A DNA stretch of 64,000 nt, taken from assembly GCA_034359265.1 (NCBI GenBank), contig CP136890.1, positions 44,056,501 to 44,120,500 of the forward strand. Direction: 5' to 3'. Origin of the DNA: Canna indica. Its lineage: Eukaryota > Streptophyta > Magnoliopsida > Zingiberales > Cannaceae. The notes below the pieces were generated by a model. It saw only the letters and a list, made by a program, of their open reading frames with translations, was not told the origin of the DNA and ran no database searches. Position numbers and translations under genes: made by a program. Of this stretch, positions 22,021-32,860 are shown piece by piece. Position 1 is the first letter of the stretch, and the number at the start of each line of letters is the position of its first letter.

Positions 22021-23232
22021 CCAACGACACTTACCAAATTTAATCATGGGCAACAAACATCATGAGGAAGCCGAATTAAAGAGGTAAATAATTCATTGAT
22101 TACACCAATAAGTAACATGCAATAAACATAGCAACAATTAAACATGATATCTGAAATTTAATGAAACCTTTCCTTTGATGCATGTACCATAACCATTATG
22201 TCCATGTGAGCATTAGCAAGAACATTTCCATATTCATGAGAATGTAGATTAACATTTGCTATCAATTACTAAGATGAACAATAATCATGTATTATAATTT
22301 GAACCTAACATTAAGCATGAAAGCGGGAATTAAGATGACATAACACGAGATCCGGCGTATCGATCCGAACGGCCCCAATTTCCCTCCCCTATCCACTGCT
22401 CGGCCGACTCAAGCGGGGTAATAACCAGCTCGGCCGAGCACTCTAGGGGTGGTAAATATGGTTGCGGCAACAACGCGAGCATCAATCCAAAAGTCTAAAA
22501 CATATCGAACACAAGACAGTCCATGAGCCACTAGACGAGCGAGGAAATTGGGGAAAATTTTGGCATGCCCTTTCCCCTTTTTCCTCCACTCGGCCAGCCC
22601 ACAAAGAAACGAAATAAATCCAATTTAAACCATCAAATCATAGATATACATATCTATTAAGGTTCTAACACGAGAAGACGCATAGATCGGCAAGAAACTC
22701 GCGAAAAGGACCAGATTCAAAACTGCAGGGGTCGGCTACCCGCCTCCCCTCATGAAACACTTAACACTCACCTTTGCTTGAAGAAAAAGAAGGATCGAAC
22801 GCGGTCGATCTCGATTCCTACGGCGATGATGCGATCTCAACCTAACCAAGATCTTTCTTCCCCTCTCTCCTTTCTCCCTTTCTCGGGCTTTGTGCGGCAC
22901 CTAGATGAGTCGTACGGCTCAATGATGAGGGATTTTATTCCCTCATCAACAATGACTTAAATGCCCCACTTACACAACTTAACCATGACTCGACTATGTC
23001 CGAGTTCGACTTGGGTTCCGACTCTAACCGCAACACGAGTCGATCTTAACGTAACTAAAGCATCAATGCATAAAAGAAAAGAGTCATTCACCCAATTTAA
23101 TTGCATACATCATTAGTCGGGTCATACCTTCTACTCGAGGCGATCTTGAGGCTCAACTCGACTAACCCCGAGTTCGACGCGCTGCACTAAAATAGATTTT
23201 TATATTAGGAAAAAAAAATTATGGGTCTTACA
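21864..23232 (-). repeat. G2 partial 3' LTR (gypsy)
   Basis: On the minus strand it starts TGTAAGACCCATAATT at 23232, directly after a polypurine tract (23233-23250). It is collinear with the first part of the solo LTR at 40317-43373, for example the CGGCCGA-containing blocks and a closing CATCACCT-type region. The 3' half is missing. Confidence 0.72.
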
Positions 23233-23536
23233 ACCTTCCCCCCTTAAGGGAAATTCATCGTCGAATTTACTTGAATGACAAGGACATAGGGTAGGGCTCT
23301 CTCTTGTCCTGCTCTACCTCCCAAGTGGCCACTTGCCCGGAATGGTGCTCCCATCTGACCTTTACCAAGGGAATTCCTTTGGACCTTAGCTTCCTGACTT
23401 GGCGATAAAGGATCTCTACCGGCCTTTCCTCAAATGCGATGGCCGAATCTACCTCAATAGAAGAAGGTTCGATCACATGCGAATCATCTTTTACATATTT
23501 CTGAAGCATGGATACATGGAAGACCGGGTGTACTTT
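23233..23536 (-). pseudogene. G2 integrase C-terminus with chromodomain-like tail, and polypurine tract
   Basis: The minus-strand frame reads VHPVFHVSMLQKYVKDDSHV, then FEERPVEILYRQVRKLRSK and IPLVKVRWEHHSGQVATWE, ending at a stop at 23267. This is the C-terminal integrase module of chromovirus-type (Tekay-like) gypsy elements, where the tail reads the chromatin target. The polypurine tract and LTR follow at once. The upstream pol is cut off at about 23536 by CACTA2 sequence. Confidence 0.85.
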
Positions 23537-24338
23537 ATAGAAACATCTATGTAAATGTCCTTCGAGTCGAAGATATGTCAACACTTGAAAATAATATTGT
23601 TGAAATCATATGCAAGCTGGAGCAGTTTTTCCCTCCTGCATTTTTTGACTCGATGGAGCATCTACCGATACACTTGGCATACGAGGCACGAGTTGGTGGC
23701 CCCGTTCAATATCGGTGGATGTACTTATTTGAAAGATACATGAATCATCTGAAGAAAAAAGTAAAGAACACCGCAGCTATTGAAGGATCAATATCTGAAT
23801 CGTATATCATCCAAGAAATTTCAACATTCTGCTCATTTTACTTTGAATCGACAGTACAGCTTGGAATCAGTTATTCTATTTAGATGTCATTGGTTCGATA
23901 CAACAGAAAAGGGCATGAAAGTTCATCCAAAATACAAACTTGTTGAGGTTAATTACAAATCTAAATTGGCAGCAAATGAGCCTTTTATATTGGCATCACA
24001 AGCCGAACAAGTATATTACGCGAAGTATCTGGCTCGAAATAAAGATAGAGCAGATTGGCGTGTAGTTTGTAAGACAAAAGGTAGAGGAAAAATTGATCTG
24101 ATAGTAGGAGAAAATGAGCTGATACCTGATATGACACATGGTTTCTATCAAGAAGATGATCCTCCTGCTGTAGATCGTATTATTCCAATACTCGAGGATG
24201 CAGACAACGTCAATTCAATTAGAAGTTGAATATGCTGATGATGACGATCATGAAATTGAGGAAGCTGGAGATGAAGAAGATGAAGAAGAGGAAGAAGAGG
24301 AAGAATTCGAAGACTATTATTCAGATGATGAGGAATAA
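23537..24338 (+). pseudogene. TNP2-type transposase C-terminus (DUF4218 + DUF4216)
   Basis: The first stretch, 23572-23870, reads LENNIVEIICKLEQFFPPAFF, then MEHLPIHLAYEARVGGPVQY and RWMYLFERYM, which is DUF4218. A frameshift near 23850 leads to VILFRCHWFDTTEKGMKV and EPFILASQAEQVYYAKY, which is DUF4216. A further one-base shift near 24215 opens an acidic tail of more than a dozen Glu/Asp, ending DDEE-stop at about 24338. TNP2 is the En/Spm transposase that cuts at CACTA ends. This copy has no catalytic part. Confidence 0.85.
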
Positions 24339-24413
24339 TTGTAAAGTATATATTTTATTAAATATATCTCTACTATTTATACAATAATCTGATTATATGT
24401 CTGTTCGACATAT

Positions 24414-25952
24414 ATGTCTGGTCGTGGTTATCGACGCAGGAGAGCTTCGGAGTCTCCGATCGGTGAGACTCCTACACTTACTCATGCTGCTGATCCTCCT
24501 GTTGCTGATCCTTATGCTGATGATACTGCCGAGGCTAGTACATCCAGACGCAGGCGGCCACGCGGGCCGAAAAGGTGGCAGCCTCCACCAGCGACAGAGT
24601 CACGTAGATTTATTAGCGTGATTGGGGAGCAGTAATATATCATGAATTATGAATCATTACAAATTTCATTATATCAAAATATAATATTAAAATTTATTTT
24701 TGTTGTGCAGGTTCGAGCAAGAAAAAGTGCCGAGGAGCATTTCTTCTACTATTCGACGATACATGCACGGGGCATGGCCTACGTGGTCTCACGTGCCTAG
24801 CGAGCACGTCGACATGTTATGGCGCGAGTTTGAGGCACGTATTATTATTTTTTTTACATGCATGATGATTAATATTGGTACTGATATTATTATTTTGCAG
24901 GCTCGCTATACATGGGCTGAGAACCAAAGGCCCTTCATTTACGCTGCCTGGGAGGCTATTTCCCAGGCAAGGTACAACGAGCAGCTGGGGCAGGCTCGGT
25001 CCCAGGCGATGGCCCGAGCTGGGACCACTAACATCGTGGAGACTCGGGGATACGGCCCCGATTGGATTACTCCGGATATATGGGACCAGCTCGTGGGAAT
25101 ATGGTCGACGGATTGATGGCAGGAGGTTTCTCGGAATGCGGCTAGAAATCACATGTCGGGGGGAGCAGCGCGTCACACCGGCGGCTCTGTTGCATTTGCA
25201 GTGCACGCGAACCGTATGGTAAGTATATCTTTTAATTATATATTTTATTTGTTACTATGTGTACTAATTAATGTATTTGTTTTGTAAATGTAGACGACGG
25301 TGTCGGATGACGGGACTGTCCAGCGACCCTCCCCGATGGCGGTGTTTGAGCGGACTCACCGTCGAGCACATGGGACGGGGGAGTACATCGACAACCGCGC
25401 TGCATACATTATGGTAACTATATATTTGTTTAAATTATTCATTATATATTTTATAATTTAAGTTTTATGATCAATATTAAACAAAAAATCAAACTCGAGT
25501 AGGATACCAACAGCCAGACGGTGGTGCAGCGCGGGGGTACCCCCGAGGACTTTGACGCAGTAACGTGGGTTGAGGCCGCAGGTGGCTGGGACCATAGCCG
25601 CGTATATGGCTTCGCAGATAGTGGTCATGTGCGAGCCGTACTAGGGCCACTTGGGGCACCGACCCCTCCGGTCACTGGTGAGCGGTCGTCCACCTCTAGA
25701 TCCAGTTCTGATCATAGTAGCAGAATAAGGACTCTAGAGGACACGGTCGCGCGTCAGACTGAGATAATGGAGTGCCAGAGTCAGATGATAGCGGATATAC
25801 AAGCTATGCTACGCAACATGTCAGGTCATCCCGAAGCAGGCATCTCTTCGGCATCATCTAATCCATCGTCCTCGAGTCAGTCCACGCCGGTGTACACTCA
25901 AGCACTCCAGACCCCGCCATATGATCCAGGCCATCCTCCATCGTCATCGTGA
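24414..25952 (+). pseudogene. Transposase_24-type (Ptta/En/Spm) protein gene, one in-frame stop
   Basis: Five exons can be drawn: 24414-24631, 24711-24834, 24901-25218, 25294-25413 and 25503-25952, 409 residues in all. Introns 1, 3 and 4 have GT..AG ends. The second gap (24835-24900, 66 bases) is also open in frame and may be retained. The N-part is Arg/Pro-rich (RRRRPRGPKRW). The core has AWPTWSHVPSEHVDMLWREF, ARYTWAENQRPF and a W.QLV..WST motif. Then ARHTGGS, FERTHRR and GGWDHSRVYGFAD, and a coiled-coil-like C-terminus. This matches plant Transposase_24 proteins, accessory En/Spm proteins (TNPA-like role, inferred). Only a TGA at 25114-25116 breaks it. Confidence 0.82.
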
Positions 25953-26199
25953 GATTTTTTTATATTGACTTTGTTACTGAGATATTGGACTTGTTTAATT
26001 TATTTTGTTTGGATATTGATACTTCAATTTTGCATTTGAATAGTTTTTATACTATCGTAGATAATTATCAATATAAATATAATTGTTTTGATGTATATCT
26101 TGGTGTGTTTGTGATGTGTGAATGAATGTGTGTATGAGTGTATGGGTGTGTGAGTTATATATCAGATAATGTATCAATGTATCAATGGAAATTTTAAAT
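25953..26199 (+). other. CACTA2 3' flank of transposon gene
   Basis: TG-rich noncoding sequence, collinear with 31115-31430 in CACTA3 and so part of the family's 3' end. No frame. Confidence 0.6.
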
Positions 26200-26576
26200 T
26201 TTAAATTTTTTCGTTGCCAGGTTCACATCATCAGCAACGGCTTTCCCACGGCCGTCCGTGGGAAAGCCGTTGCTAAAAGTGTATCGAAAGTCGTTGCTGA
26301 TGACCTACAGCAACGGCTTAGCGACGGGATTTTACTAACGACGTTGCTACGGACTCAGCGGCCGTTGCTATTAATGTTATTCGCAACGGCTCCGGGTCCA
26401 TGGCAAAACTGTTGCTGATAATATTGTTAGCAACGGCCCGAGCGACCGTTGCGGATCCGTTGCTAAGTTATCAGCAACGCGATTTTCTGCCACGGCTCCA
26501 TTGCAACGGCTCAGCCGTTGCTGATGCTCTTCAGCAACGGCATCAACCGTTGCGGATGCCCATTTTTCTAGTAGTG
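26200..26576. repeat. CACTA2 right subterminal repeats and TIR
   Basis: About a dozen CAGCAACGGC / GCCGTTGC motifs occur in both orientations, closed by the CACTA terminus at 26576. They are likely binding sites for the element's own DNA-binding protein (inferred from En/Spm). Confidence 0.87.
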
Positions 26577-26985
26577 TATGTTATTCAGCAATGGCGATCA
26601 GCAACGGCTGCTCAAGCCGTTGCAATGGCTAACGGCGTTCTTACGGTCGCTCGAGCCATTGTAGAAGTGATATATCTACAACGGCTTTGTTACAGCCGCT
26701 CGAGCCGTTGCTAACAAGTGGATGGCACGAACGCAGCGCGCAAATAAAATAACTCATTTGCAACGGCTTACTAAAGGCCGTGACGATTGTTGTTAATGAT
26801 ATTATCACATTAGCAATGGTTTATTTACGGCTACTACATCTGTCACTCTATAGCCGATCGTGCGCTCGCGACGCAAAAATAAAAAACTTATCAGCGAAGG
26901 TGTTGCAAAGCCATGTAGCCATTACTGAAGATGTTACTTATCAACAACGGTGTTCTAACGGATGAGTGAGTCGTTGCTCATAAGT
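26577..26985. repeat. CACTA3 left subterminal repeats
   Basis: Degenerate GCAACGGCT / AGCCGTTGC repeats in both orientations, less regular than in CACTA2, which suggests greater age. Confidence 0.75.
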
Positions 26986-28337
26986 TTTTTAACTCGACCC
27001 TAATCACACCCACCCCTTTCCTTCTTCTTCGTCTTCCTTCCTTCTGCCGACGTCGCCGCCTGCCGATCTCCGCCCGCCAACGTGCGCCCCCGACGCCGCC
27101 CGCCGCCGAACCCTCTCTAGGTAATTTCAACTACCCGTCGAACCCTCTCCTATACTAGGGTCGGCTGAAACCCTAGGTTTAGGGTTTCGGCCAGCCACCG
27201 GAGCATTGTCCAGTGTCTGACATATGTCAGACACTAGACTCTGGCGTCAAAACAATGAGTTAATTAGGGTTTTTTTAAACCCTTTTTTTTTAATTACTCT
27301 AATTAATTAAATCTGTTTAGATTAAACCCTAAACTAGGTTGATTAAATATTTAATGTGTAGATTAGATTAATATTTATTTTTTTTCAATGTTAATTTTAT
27401 TAATGTTTAGATTAGTATTTAATGTTTTTTTAGGTTAAATGTTTAATGCATGTATAGATTAATTAGAATAATTTTATTATTATATCTATTAGTTTAGTTT
27501 AGTTTAGATTAATTAGATTTATTTTATTGCTAACCTTTAGATTTAGATTAATTAGAAACATCCACTTTGGACTTGCGACGGAATCATCCACTTTGGACTC
27601 TCGTTGGAATCGTCCAATTTGGACTCCTGCCAAATTTGTCCACTGTGAACTCTAACCGCCATTCATAAATTTAAAAAATAATCATCCATCCGGTGAGTTG
27701 ATACGTTTCACGTACGGATCGGCGAGTCGGATATGATTTAGCAAAACCTTAGATCCGTTCGGGGGTTGTATGTTCGTGTAAAAGAAGAAGATGATCTTTT
27801 ATATGACGTACAACCCTTGAATTGTCCCTAATTGGATAATTTGGAAACATATTATTTGTATTGCACTTAGTTTTTTCTTTTAACTGTTAACTCATTCTTA
27901 AATTTTGGCTATTGTAACTCTCTTTTTCTCTAATACGCGCCCAAAGATATGTGTATTCAGATAACTCTACGGAGATACTGCCAAAATTTAAAATGAAGTT
28001 AATGGTTAAAAGAAATACTTAGTGCAATATAAATAATATGAATCCCGAATAGAATAGGACCATCTCACCTAAAGATATTAACTGAAAATATTGTCATTGA
28101 TTGACAGAATCATGTCAGGTGATCTAAGTTAGATGTACCGACATCTTGATCATGTAGCTTTAATGAATGAGTTTCGATTAAGCGTAACTTACTTCTCAAA
28201 TTTTGCCTATTTGAATCAGAAATTTGTTAGCGTCGGTGATCAAATCTGATGTCACAGGATTTGCACCTAGATATAGCAAAGGATTTGCACCAAGATATTT
28301 TATATGGACTTGTCACAGGGAGTCACGTGAAGTCGGG
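26986..28337 (+). other. CACTA3 5' leader region
   Basis: A C/T-rich block with CCGCCGCC runs (27000-27120), then AG|gtaatt (27120), followed by AT-rich intron-like DNA up to the transposase frame. At 27557-27650 an AATCRTCCAMTTTGGACT unit recurs about four times. No protein is recognised. It likely holds promoter, untranslated exon and intron of the transposase gene. Confidence 0.5.
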
Positions 28338-30480
28338 ATGTCGAGCAATCCTATCATTCAGACACATGGTGAATCTTCCTCTGCTGGTGTTTCTTCATCC
28401 AATCCATCTAATTCCTATAGAACTATTATACTTGATAGTCTTGGGGGTCAATTCCAACTGAATGATAATGTCGATCGGCCAGTTACTGAGATGTCAGTGC
28501 TACCAGATACTACAGGTGTTGATGTCACAAGATTGCCACCAGAAGTACAACCTGCGATAGAGATTGAATTGCCGAATAAAGAAACCACAGAATTTTACGA
28601 GATGTTGAAAGATGTTGATGAACCTTTGTATGAGAATTGTCCTAAATACACTAGGTTTTTGGCAATGACGCAACTCCTAAACATCAAGACCAATTGTAAT
28701 ATCAGCGGGGTTGCGTTTGATCGGATTGCGGGATTGATTAATGGAATATTGCCTACTGATATATGTTTGAGCCTACTTTTTATAAGACTAAAAAGTTGAT
28801 GACAAAATTAGGGCTTGGGTACGAAAAAATACACGCGTGTCAAAATAACTTCTTTTTATATTATAAAGAAAATGTGCAGTTGGATAAATGCCCTCTATGT
28901 GAACATCCTCGTTACAAGGAGAAGAAATCGGTCCGACAGGAAAATATTCCAATTAAGGTGCTTTGGTATTTTCCACTTACACCGAGGCTTCAAAGATTAT
29001 TCATGTCGGAAAAGATGGCCCCCTACATGAGTTGGAATGCAAGAAGTCATGATGATACAGTAATGACTCATCCATCCGACAGTGAAGCATTGAAATATTT
29101 GGATACAAGTTATCCTTCATTTGCTAGGGATACTAGAAATATCATATTGGGATTGTGCATAGATGGTTTTAATCTGTTTGGTCATTCTACAACTCCTTAT
29201 TCAATTTGGCCAGTGTTGCTAACAATTTATAATTTGCCGTTGTCAATGTGTATGAAAGATGAATTTATTTATCTTTCGATGATTATTCCGGGCCTAAGGG
29301 TCCACGAAAAGAAATTGACGTGTTTCTCAGATCCCTAATAGATGAATTGAAAATATTATGGACAGAGGGAGCTATCACTTATGATTATCATCGGAAACAA
29401 AACTTCAATTTAAAGGTCGCGGTCTTGTGTACAATCAATGATTTCCCGGCCTGCGGCATGTTGTCTGGTTGAAGCACTCATGGCCGACTCTCTTGTCCGT
29501 ATTGTATGGAACACTCTAAATCATTCAGTCTTCAGAATGGACGAAAAATCTCATTCTTTGATTGTCATCGTCGATTCCTGCCATCTAACCATTATTATCG
29601 AAGGAATCGTAATAAATTTACTATGGGCAAAGTTGAAAGAGATGAGCCACCATCAATGTTGTTTGGTGAACAAATGTTAGCACGTGTTTTAGAATTTCCA
29701 GAGATAGTGTTTGGTTAGAATGAAAGAGTGTCGGGCTTTGGTCAAACACATAACTGGGTGAAAAAAAGTATCTTTTGGGAATTGCCGTATTGGAGTTCAT
29801 TATTGATTCGACATAACTTGGACGTCACGCACATTAAGAAAAATGTGTTTGATAATATTTTTTATACTATGATGGATGTTCCCGAGAAAACTAAAGATAA
29901 TATCAAGGCCCAACATGATCTGAAAATAATTTGTAAGAGGCCGGAGTTGGAGTTACAAGAGGTCAACGGACGATATCTGATGCCGAAGGCCCAGTATGTG
30001 TTAAATAAACAATAGATGAAAGATGTTTGTCAATGGATCAAAGAACTCAAATTACCCAATGGATATGCCTCAAACTTATCTTGATGTGTGAACGTCGATG
30101 ATTGCAAAATATCAAGGATCAAGAGCCATGATTGTCATGTATTCATGCAGAGATTTCATCCGATCGCATTCCGAGATCTTCTACTTGATAATATTTGGGG
30201 TCCGTTGACTGAATTAAGTATGTTTTTTAGAAACATTTGTGCAAATATCCTTCGAGTCGAAGATATGTCAGCACTTGAAATTAATATTGTTGAAATTGTA
30301 TGCACGCTAGAGCAATTTTTGCCTCCTGCCTTTTTTGACTAGATGGAGCATCTACCGATACACTTGGCATACGAGGCACGAGTTGGTGGCCCCGTTCAAT
30401 ACTGGTGGATGTACTTATTTGAAAGATAAATGAATCATCTCAATAAATAAGTAAAGAACACCGCAGTTGTTGAAGGATCA
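28338..30480 (+). pseudogene. CACTA3 TNP2-type transposase, degenerate
   Basis: Read in order: ATG 28338 (MSSNPIIQTHG), YENCPKYTRFLAMTQLLNIK, a frameshift at about 28765, FYKTKKLMTKLGLGYEKIHA, CPLCEHPRYK, WYFPLTPRLQRLFMS, SFARDTRNIILGLCIDGFNL, a frameshift near 29335, then EGAITYDYHRKQNF, TINDFPACGMLSG with a stop where Trp is usual, CPYCMEHSKSF and CHRRFLP. Later come KKSIFWELPYWSSLLIRHNL, DVTHIKKNVFDN and KSHDCHVFMQRFHPIAF, then a DUF4218 start identical in kind to CACTA2 at 30260-30430 with stops. This is the En/Spm transposase: it cuts and joins at CACTA ends. At least three frameshifts and five stops make this copy dead. Confidence 0.86.
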
Positions 30481-31115
30481 AAGTAAAGAACACCGTAGCT
30501 GTAGACGACGGTGATGGATGACGGGACTATCCAGCGACCCTCCCCAATGGAGGTGTTTGAGCAGACTCACCGTAGAAGACATGGGGTGGGGGAGTACATC
30601 GACACCCATGCTGCAGTCATCATGGTAAGTATATTTATTTCAATTATGCATTATTTATTTATAATTTAATTTTTAGGAAAAATATGAATCAAAAACCAAA
30701 CTCGTGTAGGAGACCTACACTCAGACGGTGACGCAGCGCGGGGACACCCACGAGGACTTTGATGTGGGAGCGTGGGTTGAGGCTGCAGGTGGCTGGGACC
30801 ACGGCCGTGTCTATGGCTTTGCTGATAGTGGCCATGCGCAAGCTATACTCGGGCTACTTGGGGCACCGACCCCTCCGGCAGTCGGTGAGCGGCCCTCCAC
30901 CTCCAGGATTAATGATCAAAATGAGAGGATATCGACACTAGATGAGATGATTGCACGATAGAGTGAGATGATTGCTTATTAGAGTCAGATGATGGCTGAG
31001 ATGCATGCCATGCTGAGATAGATGACAGGTTAATCCAGCGGTGTACACTCAGATCCATCATCATCGACTCGGTTCACGTCGGTGTACACTCAGATCCCGA
31101 CCTTCCTCCACCGTC
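30481..31115 (+). pseudogene. CACTA3 Transposase_24 remnant (last two exons)
   Basis: 30505-30625 and 30711-31115 match exons 4 and 5 of the CACTA2 gene, including FERTHRR (here EQTHRR) and AGGWDHGRVYGFADSGH. Stops appear near 30960, 30980 and 31020. Upstream exons are deleted: the transposase tail joins directly at about 30480. Confidence 0.82.
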
Positions 31116-31429
31116 GTAGTGAGTTTTTATTGTTTTATGACTTGATTGACTTGGATATTGACTTGTTATATACTTGTTACTTAGATAGAGTTACTTATTT
31201 TATGACTTGATATATTGATTCGTATCGTATTGATACGATACTTTTGATTTTGTATATTTTTTATATGATTGTGGATAATTATAATTATAAGTATAATTAT
31301 TTTGATGTATATTTGGGTGTATCTATGATGTGTGTGTGAATGTATGTGTATTTGAATGAATGTGTTTATGGGTGTCCAAGTTATGTATCAGGTTATAAAT
31401 GTATCAATGAAAATTTATAATTTTGAAAT

Positions 31430-31931
31430 TTCTCAGTTACAGGTTAACATTATCAGCAACGGCCTTCCCATGGTCATCCGTGTGAAAGCCGTTGCTGAAA
31501 GTGTATCGTAATACCTGGGCCGCAAACTTAAAGTTGTTGCTGATGAACAACAGCAACGGCTTAGCAATAGCCTTCCAGTAAAGGTTTTGCAATGGCATGA
31601 CGACCATTGCTGATGGAAATATCTATAACAATCGACGCGTTGTTGTGGAACCATTGCTGATAAAAGTAGTAGCAACAGCCGCACCTCGTTGCTAAGCCGT
31701 GGTTGATGATGTATCAACAACAGGTATAACCCATTGTGGAACCGTTGCTGATAATATCATTAACAACTGCGTGAGCGGTCGTTGTAGATCCGTTGTTAAG
31801 TTATTAGGTATGTGATCATCTGTAATGGCTGCATTACAATGAGAGTAGCCGTTGCTGGCCGTTGCTGATGGTCTTCAGCAACGGCGTAGCGACGGATTCA
31901 GCTGTTGTTGATGCTTGTTATTCCAGTAGTG
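31430..31931. repeat. CACTA3 right subterminal repeats and TIR
   Basis: CAGCAACGGC-type motifs, many mutated, end at CCAGTAGTG (31931). The element ends where the C2 RNase H frame starts (31932). Confidence 0.83.
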
Positions 31932-32860
31932 TACCAAAGACTAAAATCTGAAGTACCTTTGACATATTTCAGAATCCTTTTAACTGCCTCAAGATGAGAC
32001 TCCTTTGGATTAACTTGATATTTGACACACAAACCAACAATGAAGCATAGGTCAGGTCTGCTAGCAGTCAAATATAAAAGACTACCAATCATATTTCTGT
32101 AGAGACTAGGATCAACATTCTTGCCTTCTTCATCTTTGCTCAGTTTTTCATGAGTTGAGATAGGAGTTCTAACTGCCTTAGAACTATCTAGTCCAAACTT
32201 GTGAATTAGATTCCTAACATACTTACTCTGAGAGATGAATATCCCTTCTTTAGATCGCTTTAGTTGGAGACTGAAAAAATAATTCATTTCCCCAACCATG
32301 CTCATCTTAAACTTAGATTTCATGTCTTCCACAAATTGTTTAACATAAATTTCAGGGGTTGAACCAAAAACAATATCATCAACATAAATTTGAGCAATTA
32401 CCAGTTGAGACTCCTTCCTTTTGATGAACAAGATTTGATCTGCACTTCCTCTTTTGTACCATTTCAAAAGCAAGAACAAGGCGAGTCTCTCATACCAAGC
32501 TCTAAGAGCTTGCTTAAGCCCATATAGAGCTTTCTTCAAAACCTTTTGGTTGTTCAACATAGACTTCTTTACTGAGAAACCCATTCAGGAAGACAGTCTT
32601 AACATCCATCTGGAATAGTTTGAACTTCATACAACAGGAAAATGCTAGAAGCAATTTGATGGATTCCAGTCTTGCAATTGGTTCAAAGGTTTCATCATAA
32701 TCAGGTCCTTCAATTTGATTAAACCCTTGAGCAACAAGTATGACCTTATTTCTTGTGATGTTCCCTGCTTTATCAGTCTTGTTCTTGAAAACCCATTTTG
32801 TTTCAACCACATTGACACCTTCGGGTCTTGGAATAAGTTCTCATACATCATTTATGATGA
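31932..32860 (-). pseudogene. C2 reverse transcriptase and RNase H start
   Basis: From 32810 down: VETKWVFKNKTDKAGN, VAQGFNQIEGPDYDETFEPI (fingers/palm start), FQMDVKTVFLNGFL, then a frameshift at about 32530 into YGLKQALRAWYERL. The active site YVDD is at 32375-32386, in IAQIYVDDIVFG. Then PDLCFIVGLCVKYQ and KRILKYVKGTSDFSLWY lead into the connection region. This is the Ty1/copia arrangement. Confidence 0.88.

Larger units (their letters stand above)
23537..26576 (+). mobile_element. CACTA2: 5'-truncated CACTA element
   Basis: It begins inside the TNP2 C-terminal region and ends at a clean CACTA terminus: ...CATTTTTCTAGTAGTG at 26576, reverse complement CACTACTAGAAAAATG. It holds the tail of the transposase gene, the Transposase_24-type gene on the same strand and right subterminal repeats. 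The left part is missing. Confidence 0.85.
26577..31931 (+). mobile_element. CACTA3: CACTA element with degenerate TNP2
   Basis: The right end is ...TATTCCAGTAGTG at 31931 (reverse complement CACTACTGGAATA), the same family as CACTA2. Left subterminal repeats start right after the CACTA2 end at 26577, but no CACTA start is seen, so the left tip is lost or was cut by CACTA2. Inside are a leader, TNP2 with several frameshifts and stops, and a Transposase_24 remnant joined to the end of TNP2 by a deletion. Confidence 0.8.

Noticed and set aside
24817..25206. 129-codon minus-strand frame
   Set aside because: It is antisense to the Transposase_24-type exons, which have homology and splice sites on the plus strand.
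31898..31931. Extension of the C2 RNase H frame to 31898
   Set aside because: The last codons are read from the CACTA3 terminus and not from the retroelement.
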